From NCBI RefSeq assembly GCF_039851965.1, contig NZ_CP156674.1:3658001-3722000 (forward strand): 64,000 nt of DNA, written 5' to 3'. Under the pieces are notes generated by a model, which was given only the letters and a program-made list of their open reading frames with translations, searched no databases and had not been told where the DNA came from. The DNA is from Pseudalkalibacillus hwajinpoensis. Lineage in GTDB: Bacteria > Bacillota > Bacilli > Bacillales > Guptibacillaceae. Below, piece after piece: positions 1 through 8,205 of this stretch; position 1 is the stretch's first letter; every line of letters begins with the position of its first letter. Both the position numbers and the translations under genes were made by a program.

Positions 1-569
1 CTGGTTTTCGGGTTGTCGATAATTACGAGAAATTGGGTCTCCATTCTTCAAATACTACGGAACTTGTGATGGAAGATGTGAAAGTTCCAGAGGAGTACCT
101 GTTAGGAAAGCGCGGAGATGGCTTCAGGCAGTTTCTAATTACATTGGATGGTGGACGTATAGGAATAGGCGCTATGGGTGTTGGAATCGCTCAGGCGGCA
201 TATGAGAAAGCGCTACAGTACGCGAATGAACGTAAGCAGTTTGGACGCGCTATTTCTCGCTTTCAAGCCATTCAATTTAAACTTGCAGATATGGCGATGA
301 AAATAGAACTCGCTCGAACAATGGTTTACAAGGCGGCATGGTTAAAAGATCAGGGAAAGAAATTCACGAAGGAAGCGTCAATTTGTAAATTGTATGCATC
401 TGAAATTTGTATGGAAGTTTGTGACCAGGCAGTGCAAATACACGGCGGCAATGGATATATGCGTGATTACCATGTGGAACGGTATTTTAGAGATGCAAAG
501 CTTCTTGAAATTGGCGAAGGAACGTCTGAAATCCAGCGCATGGTTATAGCTCGAGAAATTGGCTGTTAA
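1..569 (+). CDS. Acyl-CoA dehydrogenase, C-terminal part (runs off the window start)
   Basis: This flavoprotein family carries out the alpha,beta-dehydrogenation of acyl-CoA thioesters, the first step of beta-oxidation. The reading frame is open from base 3 with no stop, so the gene begins outside the window and about 189 residues are visible. They cover the middle and C-terminal helical domains: a G-x-G-rich stretch near base 160, the ERKQFGR segment near base 230 and the EIGEGTSEIQ segment near base 515, which carries the catalytic-base glutamate in short-chain enzymes. The TTG at base 33 is internal, not a start. An acyl-CoA synthetase gene follows after 48 bases on the same strand, which suggests a fatty-acid degradation operon. 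Chain-length specificity cannot be told from this part. Confidence 0.93.
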   Translation, partial: GFRVVDNYEKLGLHSSNTTELVMEDVKVPEEYLLGKRGDGFRQFLITLDGGRIGIGAMGVGIAQAAYEKALQYANERKQFGRAISRFQAIQFKLADMAMKIELARTMVYKAAWLKDQGKKFTKEASICKLYASEICMEVCDQAVQIHGGNGYMRDYHVERYFRDAKLLEIGEGTSEIQRMVIAREIGC

Positions 570-617
570 ACTGAACGAGCGCTCGATTAGAAGATTTTAC
601 GAATAAGGGGTGTGTCT

Positions 618-2267
618 ATGAGTGAACTGCTTCATGAGACAATTGGTTCGATGCTTGAGAGACAGGCGGGTCAATATGGTAGCAGAGAAGCTGTTGTCTA
701 CTCGAAAGAAGGTATTCGTTATACGTTTCACGAGTTCAATAAGGAAGTTGATCGAACAGCAAAGGCACTTTTACAACTTGGTGTAGAAAAAGGGGAACAT
801 ATTGCTGTATGGGCAACAAACGTGCCCGAATGGTTACTGCTACAGTTTGCTACAGCGAAGGTAGGAGCTGTGCTGGTTACGGTTAATACCAACTACCAGA
901 CAACCGAGCTTGAATATGTACTAAAACAGTCTGAAGCGAAACGCTTGTTTTTGATTAATGGCTTTAAAGGTACATCCTATCGGGAAGCCTTTTTGCTCCT
1001 TCAAAAAACTGGAGATAGAGTTACCAAAGGGAAGTGCTCACTCTCTGCATTACCAAACCTGAGAGACGCAGTTTATATTGGAGATGATCCCCCACCTTCA
1101 TTTATTGGATGGGAAGAATTTATTGAAGGAGGGAACTCTGTTAGCAATGAAGACTTTTCAAATCGAAGAGCAGAACTCCACCCTGATGACGTTATTAATA
1201 TGCAATATACTTCAGGCACAACTGGGTTTCCAAAAGGAGTCATGTTAACGCATTTTAATATTCTAAATAATGGCTATCAAATAGGACAGTGTATGGAGCT
1301 TAGTGAGCACGATCGGCTGTGTATTCCAGTACCTTTCTTCCATTGTTTTGGATGTGTTCTTGGAACGCTCGCTGCATTATCATCAGGTTCTTCCATCTAC
1401 CCAATTATAGAATTTGACCCGAAACTAGTCCTCCAAACGGTGTCGGATGAAAAGTGTACAGCCTTGCATGGCGTGCCAACCATGTTTATTTCTGAACTTA
1501 GTCTCCCGACGTTTGATACATTTGATTTAAGTTCCCTTCGTACGGGAATTATGGCTGGAAGTCCCTGTCCTATCGAAGTTATGAAAAACGTTATGAAACG
1601 AATGAATATGTCTGAAATTACAATTGCTTATGGTCAAACCGAGTCTTCCCCTGTTATTACTCAAACCAGAACAAATGATCCGGTTGAGTATAGAGTAAAC
1701 ACAGTTGGTAGAGCGTTGCCAAGGGTAGAAGTGAAGATTATCGATCCGCTTACAGGGGAAGAAGCGAAACATGGAGTGACGGGTGAACTGTGTACAAGGG
1801 GTTACCACGTTATGAAAGGCTATTATAATATGCCTGAGGCGACGAGTGAAGCGATTGATAAAGAAGAATGGCTTCATACGGGTGACCTTGCAAAAATGGA
1901 TGACAGTGGTTACGTTCAGATTACAGGACGTTTGAAAGATATGATTATTCGTGGAGGAGAAAATGTCTATCCACGTGAGATTGAGGAGTTTCTATACACG
2001 CATCCCGCTATTCTGGATGTCCAGGTCATCGGACTACCAGATGAGAAATACGGTGAAAAGGTTGTGGCATGCGTTCAGCTGAAAGAAGGGGGAATAGTTT
2101 CAGAAACTGATATACTCACCTTCTGTGAAGGTAAAATTGCGAGGTATAAAGTACCAGCTCATATCTTCTTTATTCAGGAATATCCAATGACCGCCTCTGG
2201 CAAAATTCAAAAATATCGTCTGAGGGAGTCTGCTCTTGAATGGGTAGAGAAAGAGATTAGAAAGTAA
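618..2267 (+). CDS. AMP-binding acyl-CoA synthetase
   Basis: Activates a carboxylic acid, probably a fatty acid, to its CoA thioester through an acyl-adenylate. The 549-residue protein has the adenylate-forming signature YTSGTTGFPKG near residue 195, the AYGQTE motif near 337, the hinge segment with TGDLAKMD near 418, and a C-terminal domain ending in ASGKIQK, whose lysine near residue 530 is the usual catalytic one. ATG at 618 is chosen over the upstream GTG at 612 because AAGGGG at 605-610 lies seven bases before it. It resembles the YngI-type medium/long-chain synthetases of Bacillus. It follows the acyl-CoA dehydrogenase closely, so the pair probably degrades the same substrate. The exact substrate is unknown. 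Confidence 0.92.
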   Translation: MSELLHETIGSMLERQAGQYGSREAVVYSKEGIRYTFHEFNKEVDRTAKALLQLGVEKGEHIAVWATNVPEWLLLQFATAKVGAVLVTVNTNYQTTELEYVLKQSEAKRLFLINGFKGTSYREAFLLLQKTGDRVTKGKCSLSALPNLRDAVYIGDDPPPSFIGWEEFIEGGNSVSNEDFSNRRAELHPDDVINMQYTSGTTGFPKGVMLTHFNILNNGYQIGQCMELSEHDRLCIPVPFFHCFGCVLGTLAALSSGSSIYPIIEFDPKLVLQTVSDEKCTALHGVPTMFISELSLPTFDTFDLSSLRTGIMAGSPCPIEVMKNVMKRMNMSEITIAYGQTESSPVITQTRTNDPVEYRVNTVGRALPRVEVKIIDPLTGEEAKHGVTGELCTRGYHVMKGYYNMPEATSEAIDKEEWLHTGDLAKMDDSGYVQITGRLKDMIIRGGENVYPREIEEFLYTHPAILDVQVIGLPDEKYGEKVVACVQLKEGGIVSETDILTFCEGKIARYKVPAHIFFIQEYPMTASGKIQKYRLRESALEWVEKEIRK

Positions 2268-2285
2268 CTAGGATAAGACAAAGAG

Positions 2286-2318
2286 GCATCAGTGAATAGG
2301 CTGATGTCATTTTGTTTT
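2286..2318 (+). terminator. Weak hairpin after the acyl-CoA synthetase
   Basis: CATCAG (2287-2292) pairs with CTGATG (2301-2306) and is followed by a T-rich run (TTTTGTTTT). The stem is only six to seven pairs, so this is a modest candidate for the operon terminator. Confidence 0.4.
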
Positions 2319-2418
2319 ATCCTACACATAAGGGGAAGTAAAACCCACTCAAAACGTAGGTCAAACAAGACGATAGGTGGTGTTCAACTGCCCTTAAAGA
2401 TCCAATTGGTTCAACTAA

Positions 2419-2452
2419 CCATCAGAGGGGAGAATGAAGCGCCCTCTGATGG
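2419..2452. repeat. Perfect 11-bp inverted repeat in an otherwise gene-free gap
   Basis: The arms 2419-2429 (CCATCAGAGGG) and 2442-2452 are exactly complementary around a 12-base loop. No T-run follows, so it is not a typical intrinsic terminator. It lies in the 368-base gap 2268-2635, where I see no convincing gene. GTTCAAC also occurs twice nearby, near 2383 and 2409. Confidence 0.55.
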
Positions 2453-2635
2453 AAGTTTCACTTTATCGGTAATATTTGCTATGATAGAAAGAGATTGAAA
2501 AACAGTGACAAATATGTGATTTACCACGCTTCCCCTTTCCTTTTATAGCGTTTTCAAGTAAAATAAGTTATGATTTGTTTACTCTTACATAATTGGGGAA
2601 ACGACATCAGCGAATCGGTACAAGGAGGAAAAGAA

Positions 2636-2998
2636 ATGAAAAAGAATCCGCTAATTCCATTTGCATGGACAGCAGTCATCGGATTAATTCTCATAATTGG
2701 TGTTTCTTTCTGGGCATTGCAACAGGGCGGCGAGGAGAGTGCTGAAGGTGGAGGCGAAAAGAAAGAGCAAGCTGAAGCAGCAGCACCTGAAGATATTTAC
2801 GCTCAAAACTGTGCATCCTGCCACGGTGGCGACCTTGGTGGCCAGGTAGGACCAGCTCTTAATGCAGTTGGTGGAAAGTACTCTAAAGATGAAATTCTCG
2901 ACATCATTAAAAATGGTAAAGGCAGTGGAATGCCTGCGGGAGTTATTCAAGGAGAACAGGCTGAAGCAGTAGCTCAGTGGCTTTCTGAGAAAAAATAA
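2636..2998 (+). CDS. cccA: Cytochrome c-550, membrane-anchored
   Basis: A small electron carrier of the respiratory chain on the outer face of the membrane. The 120-residue protein has an N-terminal uncleaved anchor (about residues 6-28), a charged Glu/Lys/Ala-rich linker, and one class I cytochrome c domain with the haem motif CASCH near residue 60 and a distal methionine candidate in SGMPAG. Length equals that of B. subtilis CccA. AAGGAGG at 2622-2628 fixes the ATG at 2636; the open frame upstream of it is noise. In B. subtilis cccA follows sigA and precedes trmK. Here the trmK side is kept but the upstream side is not. Confidence 0.93.
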   Translation: MKKNPLIPFAWTAVIGLILIIGVSFWALQQGGEESAEGGGEKKEQAEAAAPEDIYAQNCASCHGGDLGGQVGPALNAVGGKYSKDEILDIIKNGKGSGMPAGVIQGEQAEAVAQWLSEKK

Positions 2999-3006
2999 GA
3001 TGAGAA

Positions 3007-3041
3007 AAAAGCTTTCTGTGAGAACAGAAGGCTTTTCTATT
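3007..3041 (+). terminator. Terminator of cccA
   Basis: Ten-pair stem (3009-3018 with 3025-3034, one G-T pair) followed by TTCTATTT, nine bases after the cccA stop. Confidence 0.75.
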
Positions 3042-3140
3042 TGTAGTTTAGATAAGAATTATGCCCTTCGATTTCCTGTTAGTGGATGTCTTTAACGGGT
3101 AAACTTAAATAAAAGAAAATGAGATAAGTAGTGGTGAAAA

Positions 3141-3851
3141 ATGAACGATAAATTATTATCAGAACGTTTGAAAATGGTGGCCCGTTTTGTTCCAAACAAC
3201 AGCCGGGTGGCAGATATTGGATCTGATCATGCCTATCTTCCCTGTTTTTTAATGAACAATAAGCAAATTACATTTGCTGTAGCAGGAGAAGTTAATGAGG
3301 GCCCTTATCAATCTGCTCTAAACCAGGTGAAAAGGAGCGGATTTGAAGATGTCATTTCCGTTCGCAAGGGTGATGGACTCGAAGTTATCGAACCGGGAGA
3401 AGTGGATGTAATTACGATTGCGGGAATGGGGGGACAGCTCATTCGAGATATTCTTCTCGGCGGACTCGAGGAGCTCCTAGGTGTGAAGCGGTTAATTCTC
3501 CAACCTAACGTCGCTGCTCACCTTCTTCGGAAACGATTGGCTGAATTAGACTGGGAACTAGTAGAAGAAACGATTCTAGAGGAAGATGAAAAAATTTATG
3601 AGGTGCTCGTTTTCGATGCGGGCAATGGCAGTCGACCATATGAAGGGTTAGATGGAATGGAACTGCAGAAGAATTTACTCGCAGGACCGATGTTGATTAA
3701 AGAACAAAATAGTGCGTTTAAGAAGAAATGGGAAAGTGAATTGATAAAACGCGAGGGAATTCTTCGTTCAATGGAACAAGCTGAAACCATTTCAGAGAGA
3801 GCAGACCAAATAAAGAACGAGCGAGATTTAATAAAGGAGGTTCTGTCATGA
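3141..3851 (+). CDS. trmK: tRNA (adenine(22)-N1)-methyltransferase
   Basis: Methylates N1 of adenine 22 in the D-loop region of tRNA with SAM as donor. The 236-residue protein has a Rossmann methyltransferase fold: motif I as DIGSDHAYLP (residues 25-34) and the family-typical AGMGG (94-98), then a C-terminal helical region rich in charged residues. Its stop overlaps the start of the next gene (ATGA at 3848-3851), so the two are translationally coupled. trmK-yqfO is a conserved pair across Bacillus, which supports the assignment. Confidence 0.93.
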   Translation: MNDKLLSERLKMVARFVPNNSRVADIGSDHAYLPCFLMNNKQITFAVAGEVNEGPYQSALNQVKRSGFEDVISVRKGDGLEVIEPGEVDVITIAGMGGQLIRDILLGGLEELLGVKRLILQPNVAAHLLRKRLAELDWELVEETILEEDEKIYEVLVFDAGNGSRPYEGLDGMELQKNLLAGPMLIKEQNSAFKKKWESELIKREGILRSMEQAETISERADQIKNERDLIKEVLS

Positions 3852-4969
3852 GTAAGCAAGTTTCTGGCCAGGCCATTATTCAAGAATTCGAGTCATGGTC
3901 AAAAAGGAAATATGCAGAAGAAGGCGATCCAATTGGACTTCAATTAGGAAGTTTGAATAAAAAAGTATCAAAAGTAATGACAACACTTGACGTATTACCA
4001 AATGTTGTGGAGGAGGCTGTTCGGGAAGAAGTTGACTTAATAATTGCTCATCACCCTATTCTTTATAAGCCCCTTAAAAAGATTAATTTAGACACTGAAC
4101 AAGGAAAGATGATTGAAAAGCTTATTAAAAATGACATTACAGTTTATGCGGCCCATACTAATCTAGATGTAGCTCCAGGTGGTGTAAATGATATGCTTGC
4201 AGAAGCACTTGGTCTCGTAGATACGGAAGTGCTCGTTGACACAGTAAAGAACCACTATAAGAAAATTGCGGTATATGTCCCGAGAACACATCAGAAAGAA
4301 GTGAGGGAAGCACTGACAAATGCTGGTGCTGGCTCTATTGGGGATTATAGTGATTGCACCTTTAGCTCTGAAGGCACTGGAAGATTCAAACCAGCAGAAG
4401 AAACAAATCCGTTTCTTGGAGAACAGGGCAAGCTTGAGACAGTTGAAGAAGTGAAAATAGAGAGTATCTTTCTTGCAGAGCAACAGCCAAAGGTACTTCG
4501 TGCAGTAATGAAAGCCCATCCTTATGAAGAAGTAGCATATGATCTCTATTCATTAGATAACGAACCTGAAAAGCTTGGTCTAGGTAAAGTAGGTTACTTG
4601 GAAAACGGTATGAAACTAGATGCATTTGCTGATTTTGTTAAAGACAAGCTGGGAGCTAGCGGCGTACGTATCGTTGGCGATTTAAGCTCTACCATTAAAA
4701 AAGTAGCTGTTCTAGGTGGGGATGGGAACAAATTTATTAATGCGGCCCGCTTTAGTGGGGCAGATGTTTTTGTTTCTGGTGATATATATTATCACGTTGC
4801 TCATGATGCTATGATGGAAGGATTACAAATCATCGACGCCGGTCATAATATCGAAAAAATTATGATCGAAGGTGTTCGAAAGAAGTTACTTTCGTTCATT
4901 AACAAGAAAAATTACACAATTGAAATTATCGCCTCTCAGGAGATAACAGATCCGTTTCAGTTTAGATAA
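3848..4969 (+). CDS. yqfO: Nif3-like dinuclear metal centre protein (YqfO family)
   Basis: A widespread protein of the NIF3/GTP cyclohydrolase I type 2-like family with two bound metal ions; a precise cellular role is not settled. The 373 residues are split in the Bacillus manner: N-terminal Nif3 half with the metal-binding pair HHP near residues 67-68 and HTNLD near 103, an inserted PII/CutA-like domain in the middle (about 130-235), and a C-terminal Nif3 half with DAGHNIEK near 331, whose His and Glu complete the metal site. It overlaps trmK by four bases and ends at a strong bidirectional terminator. Confidence 0.9.
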   Translation: MSKQVSGQAIIQEFESWSKRKYAEEGDPIGLQLGSLNKKVSKVMTTLDVLPNVVEEAVREEVDLIIAHHPILYKPLKKINLDTEQGKMIEKLIKNDITVYAAHTNLDVAPGGVNDMLAEALGLVDTEVLVDTVKNHYKKIAVYVPRTHQKEVREALTNAGAGSIGDYSDCTFSSEGTGRFKPAEETNPFLGEQGKLETVEEVKIESIFLAEQQPKVLRAVMKAHPYEEVAYDLYSLDNEPEKLGLGKVGYLENGMKLDAFADFVKDKLGASGVRIVGDLSSTIKKVAVLGGDGNKFINAARFSGADVFVSGDIYYHVAHDAMMEGLQIIDAGHNIEKIMIEGVRKKLLSFINKKNYTIEIIASQEITDPFQFR

Positions 4970-4973
4970 TGAC

Positions 4974-5000
4974 AAAACCCCACCGGAAAGGTGGGGTTTT
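4974..5000. terminator. Bidirectional terminator between yqfO and ispH
   Basis: Perfect 11-bp inverted repeat (4974-4984 and 4990-5000) with A-tract on one side and T-tract on the other. It can end both the plus-strand yqfO and the minus-strand ispH transcripts. Confidence 0.9.
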
Positions 5001-5002
5001 CG

Positions 5003-5947
5003 TTATTTTTTCACTTTCACTTTAGGAAGTATTTTAGAAGCCGGAACATTTCGTTCACGAGTCCATGTATCTTCATTTTCTGGATCATATTGATCAAGGA
5101 AACGAATGACTTCTTTCGTAATTGGCGTCGGGGTAGAAGCACCTGCTGTTACACCTATGGTTTCAACACCATGCAACCATTCTAGCTCAATTTCTGAAAC
5201 ATCCGCGATTCGATATGCCGGGGTTCCTGCCACATCGATCGAAACTTGTGCAAGACGGTTGGAATTATTACTTTTAGGATCTCCTACGACTAGAACAAGA
5301 TCAGTGTCACCAGCTTGCTGAGCGACAGCTTCCTGGCGTACCTGTGTAGCATTACAAATTTCATTATGAATAACAGCGTGAGGATAACGCTCCATCGCGC
5401 GTTCCATAATTTCCTGAACATCCCACTGGCTCATAGTCGTTTGGTTAGTGATAATGATACGTTCTGAATCGATTGAAAGCTCATCTACTTCTTCAGGTTT
5501 CTCGACTAGATGGACTATATCTGGAGCAATCCCCATTGCGCCCTCAGGTTCGGGATGACCTTTTTTTCCTATATAAATAACATGGTAACCTTCTTTTTGT
5601 TTTTCACGAATTAAATCATGTGTAACAGTCACATCGGGACAGGTCGCATCCAAAACGGTTAGACCCTTTTTCTCTGCAAGTTCACGCACTTGAGGTGAAA
5701 CGCCATGTGCTGTAAAAATGACTGTACCAGAATCGACATTTTTTAAGATCTCCATCCGATTAGGCCCATCAAGTGTGATGATGCCGTCATCTTCAAAAGC
5801 ATCAGTAACGTGTTTATTATGAACGATCATTCCAAGTATGAATATCGGTCGCGGTAATGTTTTATCAAGAGCTGCATTTCGTGCAATGACCATAGCATCA
5901 ACAACGCCATAGCAGTAGCCTCTAGGTGATATTTTAGTTACGTTCAT
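5003..5947 (-). CDS. ispH: 4-hydroxy-3-methylbut-2-enyl diphosphate reductase
   Basis: Last step of the MEP isoprenoid pathway: reduces HMBPP to IPP and DMAPP using a [4Fe-4S] cluster. The three cluster cysteines are visible at about residues 12 (RGYC), 103 (ATCPD) and 198 (EICNAT). Substrate-binding histidines lie at 43, 81 and 131, with the catalytic glutamate at 133. Starting at the ATG ending at 5947 gives 314 residues, the length of the B. subtilis enzyme; an AGGAGG lies six bases upstream, so the TTG at 5962 is rejected. The preceding MEP enzyme IspG is also in this window (18617-19735). Confidence 0.96.
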   Translation of the reverse strand: MNVTKISPRGYCYGVVDAMVIARNAALDKTLPRPIFILGMIVHNKHVTDAFEDDGIITLDGPNRMEILKNVDSGTVIFTAHGVSPQVRELAEKKGLTVLDATCPDVTVTHDLIREKQKEGYHVIYIGKKGHPEPEGAMGIAPDIVHLVEKPEEVDELSIDSERIIITNQTTMSQWDVQEIMERAMERYPHAVIHNEICNATQVRQEAVAQQAGDTDLVLVVGDPKSNNSNRLAQVSIDVAGTPAYRIADVSEIELEWLHGVETIGVTAGASTPTPITKEVIRFLDQYDPENEDTWTRERNVPASKILPKVKVKK

Positions 5948-6040
5948 CGAGTACCTCCTCAATCCAAAAATGGATTGTTGTATAACTGATCTATCACAAT
6001 TATAAAGGAGTTAACGTGATAACTCAATGAATCGAGTCGT

Positions 6041-6643
6041 CTAAACGTAGAGTTTTGGTGTCGATTTTCTTGCATGTTGTTCAGTTGATGCGTTCTTTTT
6101 GTTTTTTTGCGATGAACCTGTCGGAGGTTTCGGACTTTTTTTCTTAGCTGTATTTTTCTTCACCTTGGCTGTTCCTTCATCCGATTTCTCAGCATCATCT
6201 TCATCTTCATCTTCATCAGAATTGCTAGAGGATTTTTGATACTCTTTGAAAAGCGCGATCATTTCAGGAAGTTGCTTGACCATTGGTCCGTATTGCTGGA
6301 CCATCGGCTTGATTGTATCAACAGCTTGCATGACTTTTTGGACGTTTTGAATCATACCCATCATATCCATTCCACCCTGACCAGCGCCCGGGAGTAGTCT
6401 GGATAACATTCCTCCAGTCTGCCCGGGTGTAACTCCAGGTTGCAGTGCAGGGAAAGAGCCTGGAGGCGATGGAAGTGTTGGTGAAGCCCCTCCACCTCCT
6501 AAAATTCTAGATAGCAGTCCACCTGTCCCTGTCTGTGGCGGCTGTGAAAAGCCAGGCCCAGGTCCAGGGAATCCTCCGCCTGAGAATGGAAATCCCATTC
6601 CAGGACCAGGTCCGCCTTGAGGGGAGGGAGGAAATTGGTTCAT
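6041..6643 (-). CDS. yqfQ: YqfQ-family protein, Gly/Pro-rich N-terminus
   Basis: Function unknown; the family is found in spore-forming Bacillaceae. The 200-residue protein has a low-complexity N-terminal third of Gly, Pro, Phe and Met (GPGPG-type repeats), a central conserved hydrophobic segment (about 95-140, with MDMMGMIQNVQKVM and VKQLPEM), an acidic patch (SNSDEDEDEDD) and a lysine-rich tail. An AAAGGAGGG site precedes the ATG. It lies upstream of ispH on the same strand, with a 93-base gap. The domain layout suggests a surface or structural protein, but no enzyme motif is visible. Confidence 0.8.
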   Translation of the reverse strand: MNQFPPSPQGGPGPGMGFPFSGGGFPGPGPGFSQPPQTGTGGLLSRILGGGGASPTLPSPPGSFPALQPGVTPGQTGGMLSRLLPGAGQGGMDMMGMIQNVQKVMQAVDTIKPMVQQYGPMVKQLPEMIALFKEYQKSSSNSDEDEDEDDAEKSDEGTAKVKKNTAKKKSPKPPTGSSQKNKKNASTEQHARKSTPKLYV

Positions 6644-6796
6644 GTGATGCCCTCCTTTCCATAACTTGACCCTTTTATGCTGTCGTTACTATTTACAATA
6701 TGCTAAAAAAATCGAAGGTGTGAGAACTTCTCATATTGGGCATTAAAGATAGAGAATGGTCTTTTTTGACGTATGGCGCTTTTAGGTAAATTGGGC

Positions 6797-6802
6797 TATA
6801 AT
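6797..6802 (+). promoter_or_regulatory. Possible -10 element of cshB
   Basis: TATAAT lies 32 bases before the cshB start. TTGACG at 6766-6771 is too far (25-base spacer) to be its -35 partner, so the promoter is only half supported. Confidence 0.35.
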
Positions 6803-6833
6803 ATAAGGTGGATTAATGGATGGAGGAACAAAA

Positions 6834-8111
6834 ATGAAACATTTTGATAGATTAGGGCTTAAGCCTTTTTTAATTGAAGCTCTTAAAGCACAAAAATTCT
6901 CAAGACCTACTGAGATACAAGAACGTTTAGTACCGGCAATTCGAAACGGTGACAGTGCCATTGGACAGTCCCAAACGGGCTCTGGTAAGACTCTTGCCTT
7001 TTTATTACCGTTGATTCATAGAATCGACCAGGGTAAAAACGAGTGTCAGGCTGTTATTACGGCTCCAACTAGAGAGCTTGCAGATCAAATTTATACGGAA
7101 GCACTCAAGCTAATTGCAGGGCTGCCTGAGGAAGAAACTATTTCAATCAAAAAAGCCGTTGGTGGAACGGACCGTAAACGAATGATTAGCAGAATGAAAA
7201 ACACGCCTCATATTGTCATCGGCACACCTGGACGAATTAAGGATCTTGTTGAAGAGCAGGCACTTAGCGTATTTCCTGCTACGATGCTCGTGGTCGATGA
7301 AGCTGATCAAATGCTTGATATGGGCTTTATTGAAGATGTTGATTATATTGCTTCAAGAATGGCGAAAGATTTACAAATGCTAGTCTTTTCAGCAACTATT
7401 CCTAAAAGCCTGCAGCCGTTTTTGAAGAAATACATGGACAATCCGAAATTCGTTGAAGTTAATGCGGAACAGGTAACTGCGGATAAAGTAGAAAATATTT
7501 TCATCCCTGCAAAATACCGCGAGAAGAAAGAGCTGCTTCTCAATGTAACGAAAGCAATTAACCCTTATCTAGCGCTTGTTTTTACTAACACGAAACAAAC
7601 GGCGGATGAAGTGGCTGATTTTCTAATTGAGAATGGTCACAACGTTGAGCGTTTGCACGGTGCTGTTCAGGCACGCCAGCGGAAACAAATTATGAAGAAA
7701 ATCCAACAGGCGGAATGCCAGTACGTCGTAGCAACTGACCTTGCATCAAGAGGAATTGATATCAAGGGTGTATCTCACGTGATTAACTTTGAGCTTCCGA
7801 AAGATCTGGATTTCTATATTCACCGGGTCGGCCGTACGGCTCGCGCAGGTCTGGACGGGATTGCTTATACACTTGCTGAACCTTCCGATCAAGAGGCTGT
7901 TCAGAAGCTAGCTGCGAAAGGGATTCAAATTGAATACAAAGAAGTGAAGAATGGGGAGTGGGTTGAAGCAAAGCCAGTAACTCCTCGTAAGAAACCAACT
8001 TCTTCAAAGCCGGAAGTATTCGTACCGAAACCGAAAAAAGTAAAACCGGGATACAAAAAGAAAATGCAGCAGGAACGTGATCGAATTCAACAAAAGCGTG
8101 GAAGAAAGTAA
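6834..8111 (+). CDS. cshB: DEAD-box RNA helicase CshB
   Basis: ATP-dependent RNA helicase linked in Bacillus to cold growth and ribosome/mRNA handling. The 425 residues show the full helicase set: Q motif region near 24, QTGSGKT (47-53), PTRELA (79-84), GTPGR (130-134), DEAD (155-158), SAT (186-188) and HRVGRTAR (329-336), followed by a basic tail rich in Lys/Pro/Arg that likely binds RNA. GGAGGA at 6822-6827 supports ATG 6834; the ATG at 6816 would place the ribosome site inside the gene. The order yqfQ, cshB, nfo matches B. subtilis. Confidence 0.94.
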   Translation: MKHFDRLGLKPFLIEALKAQKFSRPTEIQERLVPAIRNGDSAIGQSQTGSGKTLAFLLPLIHRIDQGKNECQAVITAPTRELADQIYTEALKLIAGLPEEETISIKKAVGGTDRKRMISRMKNTPHIVIGTPGRIKDLVEEQALSVFPATMLVVDEADQMLDMGFIEDVDYIASRMAKDLQMLVFSATIPKSLQPFLKKYMDNPKFVEVNAEQVTADKVENIFIPAKYREKKELLLNVTKAINPYLALVFTNTKQTADEVADFLIENGHNVERLHGAVQARQRKQIMKKIQQAECQYVVATDLASRGIDIKGVSHVINFELPKDLDFYIHRVGRTARAGLDGIAYTLAEPSDQEAVQKLAAKGIQIEYKEVKNGEWVEAKPVTPRKKPTSSKPEVFVPKPKKVKPGYKKKMQQERDRIQQKRGRK

Positions 8112-8116
8112 GGTTT

Positions 8117-8147
8117 AAGTCCTCTTTATAAAGAGGACTTTTATTTG
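8117..8147 (+). terminator. Terminator of cshB
   Basis: Perfect palindrome 8117-8140 (AAGTCCTCTTTA and its complement) followed by TTATTTG. Confidence 0.85.
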
Positions 8148-8205
8148 ATTTACCTTGATAAAGCGCCTGTGCTATCATGAGTGGGATAGGAAAGGAATGA
8201 ATAGA

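Noticed and set aside
1527..1877. 116-codon minus-strand frame within the acyl-CoA synthetase gene
   Set aside because: Antisense shadow of a well-conserved gene.
2292..2498. 68-codon open frame in the gap before cccA
   Set aside because: No ribosome site, no family resemblance, and it spans the hairpin at 2419-2452; composition looks random.
5003..5962. Longer IspH starting at TTG 5962
   Set aside because: AGGAGG lies downstream of that codon; ATG 5947 gives the exact family length.
6041..6643. YqfQ Gly/Pro repeats as a collagen-like or mobile-repeat element
   Set aside because: The repeat is low-complexity without strict G-x-y periodicity and belongs to a conserved family.
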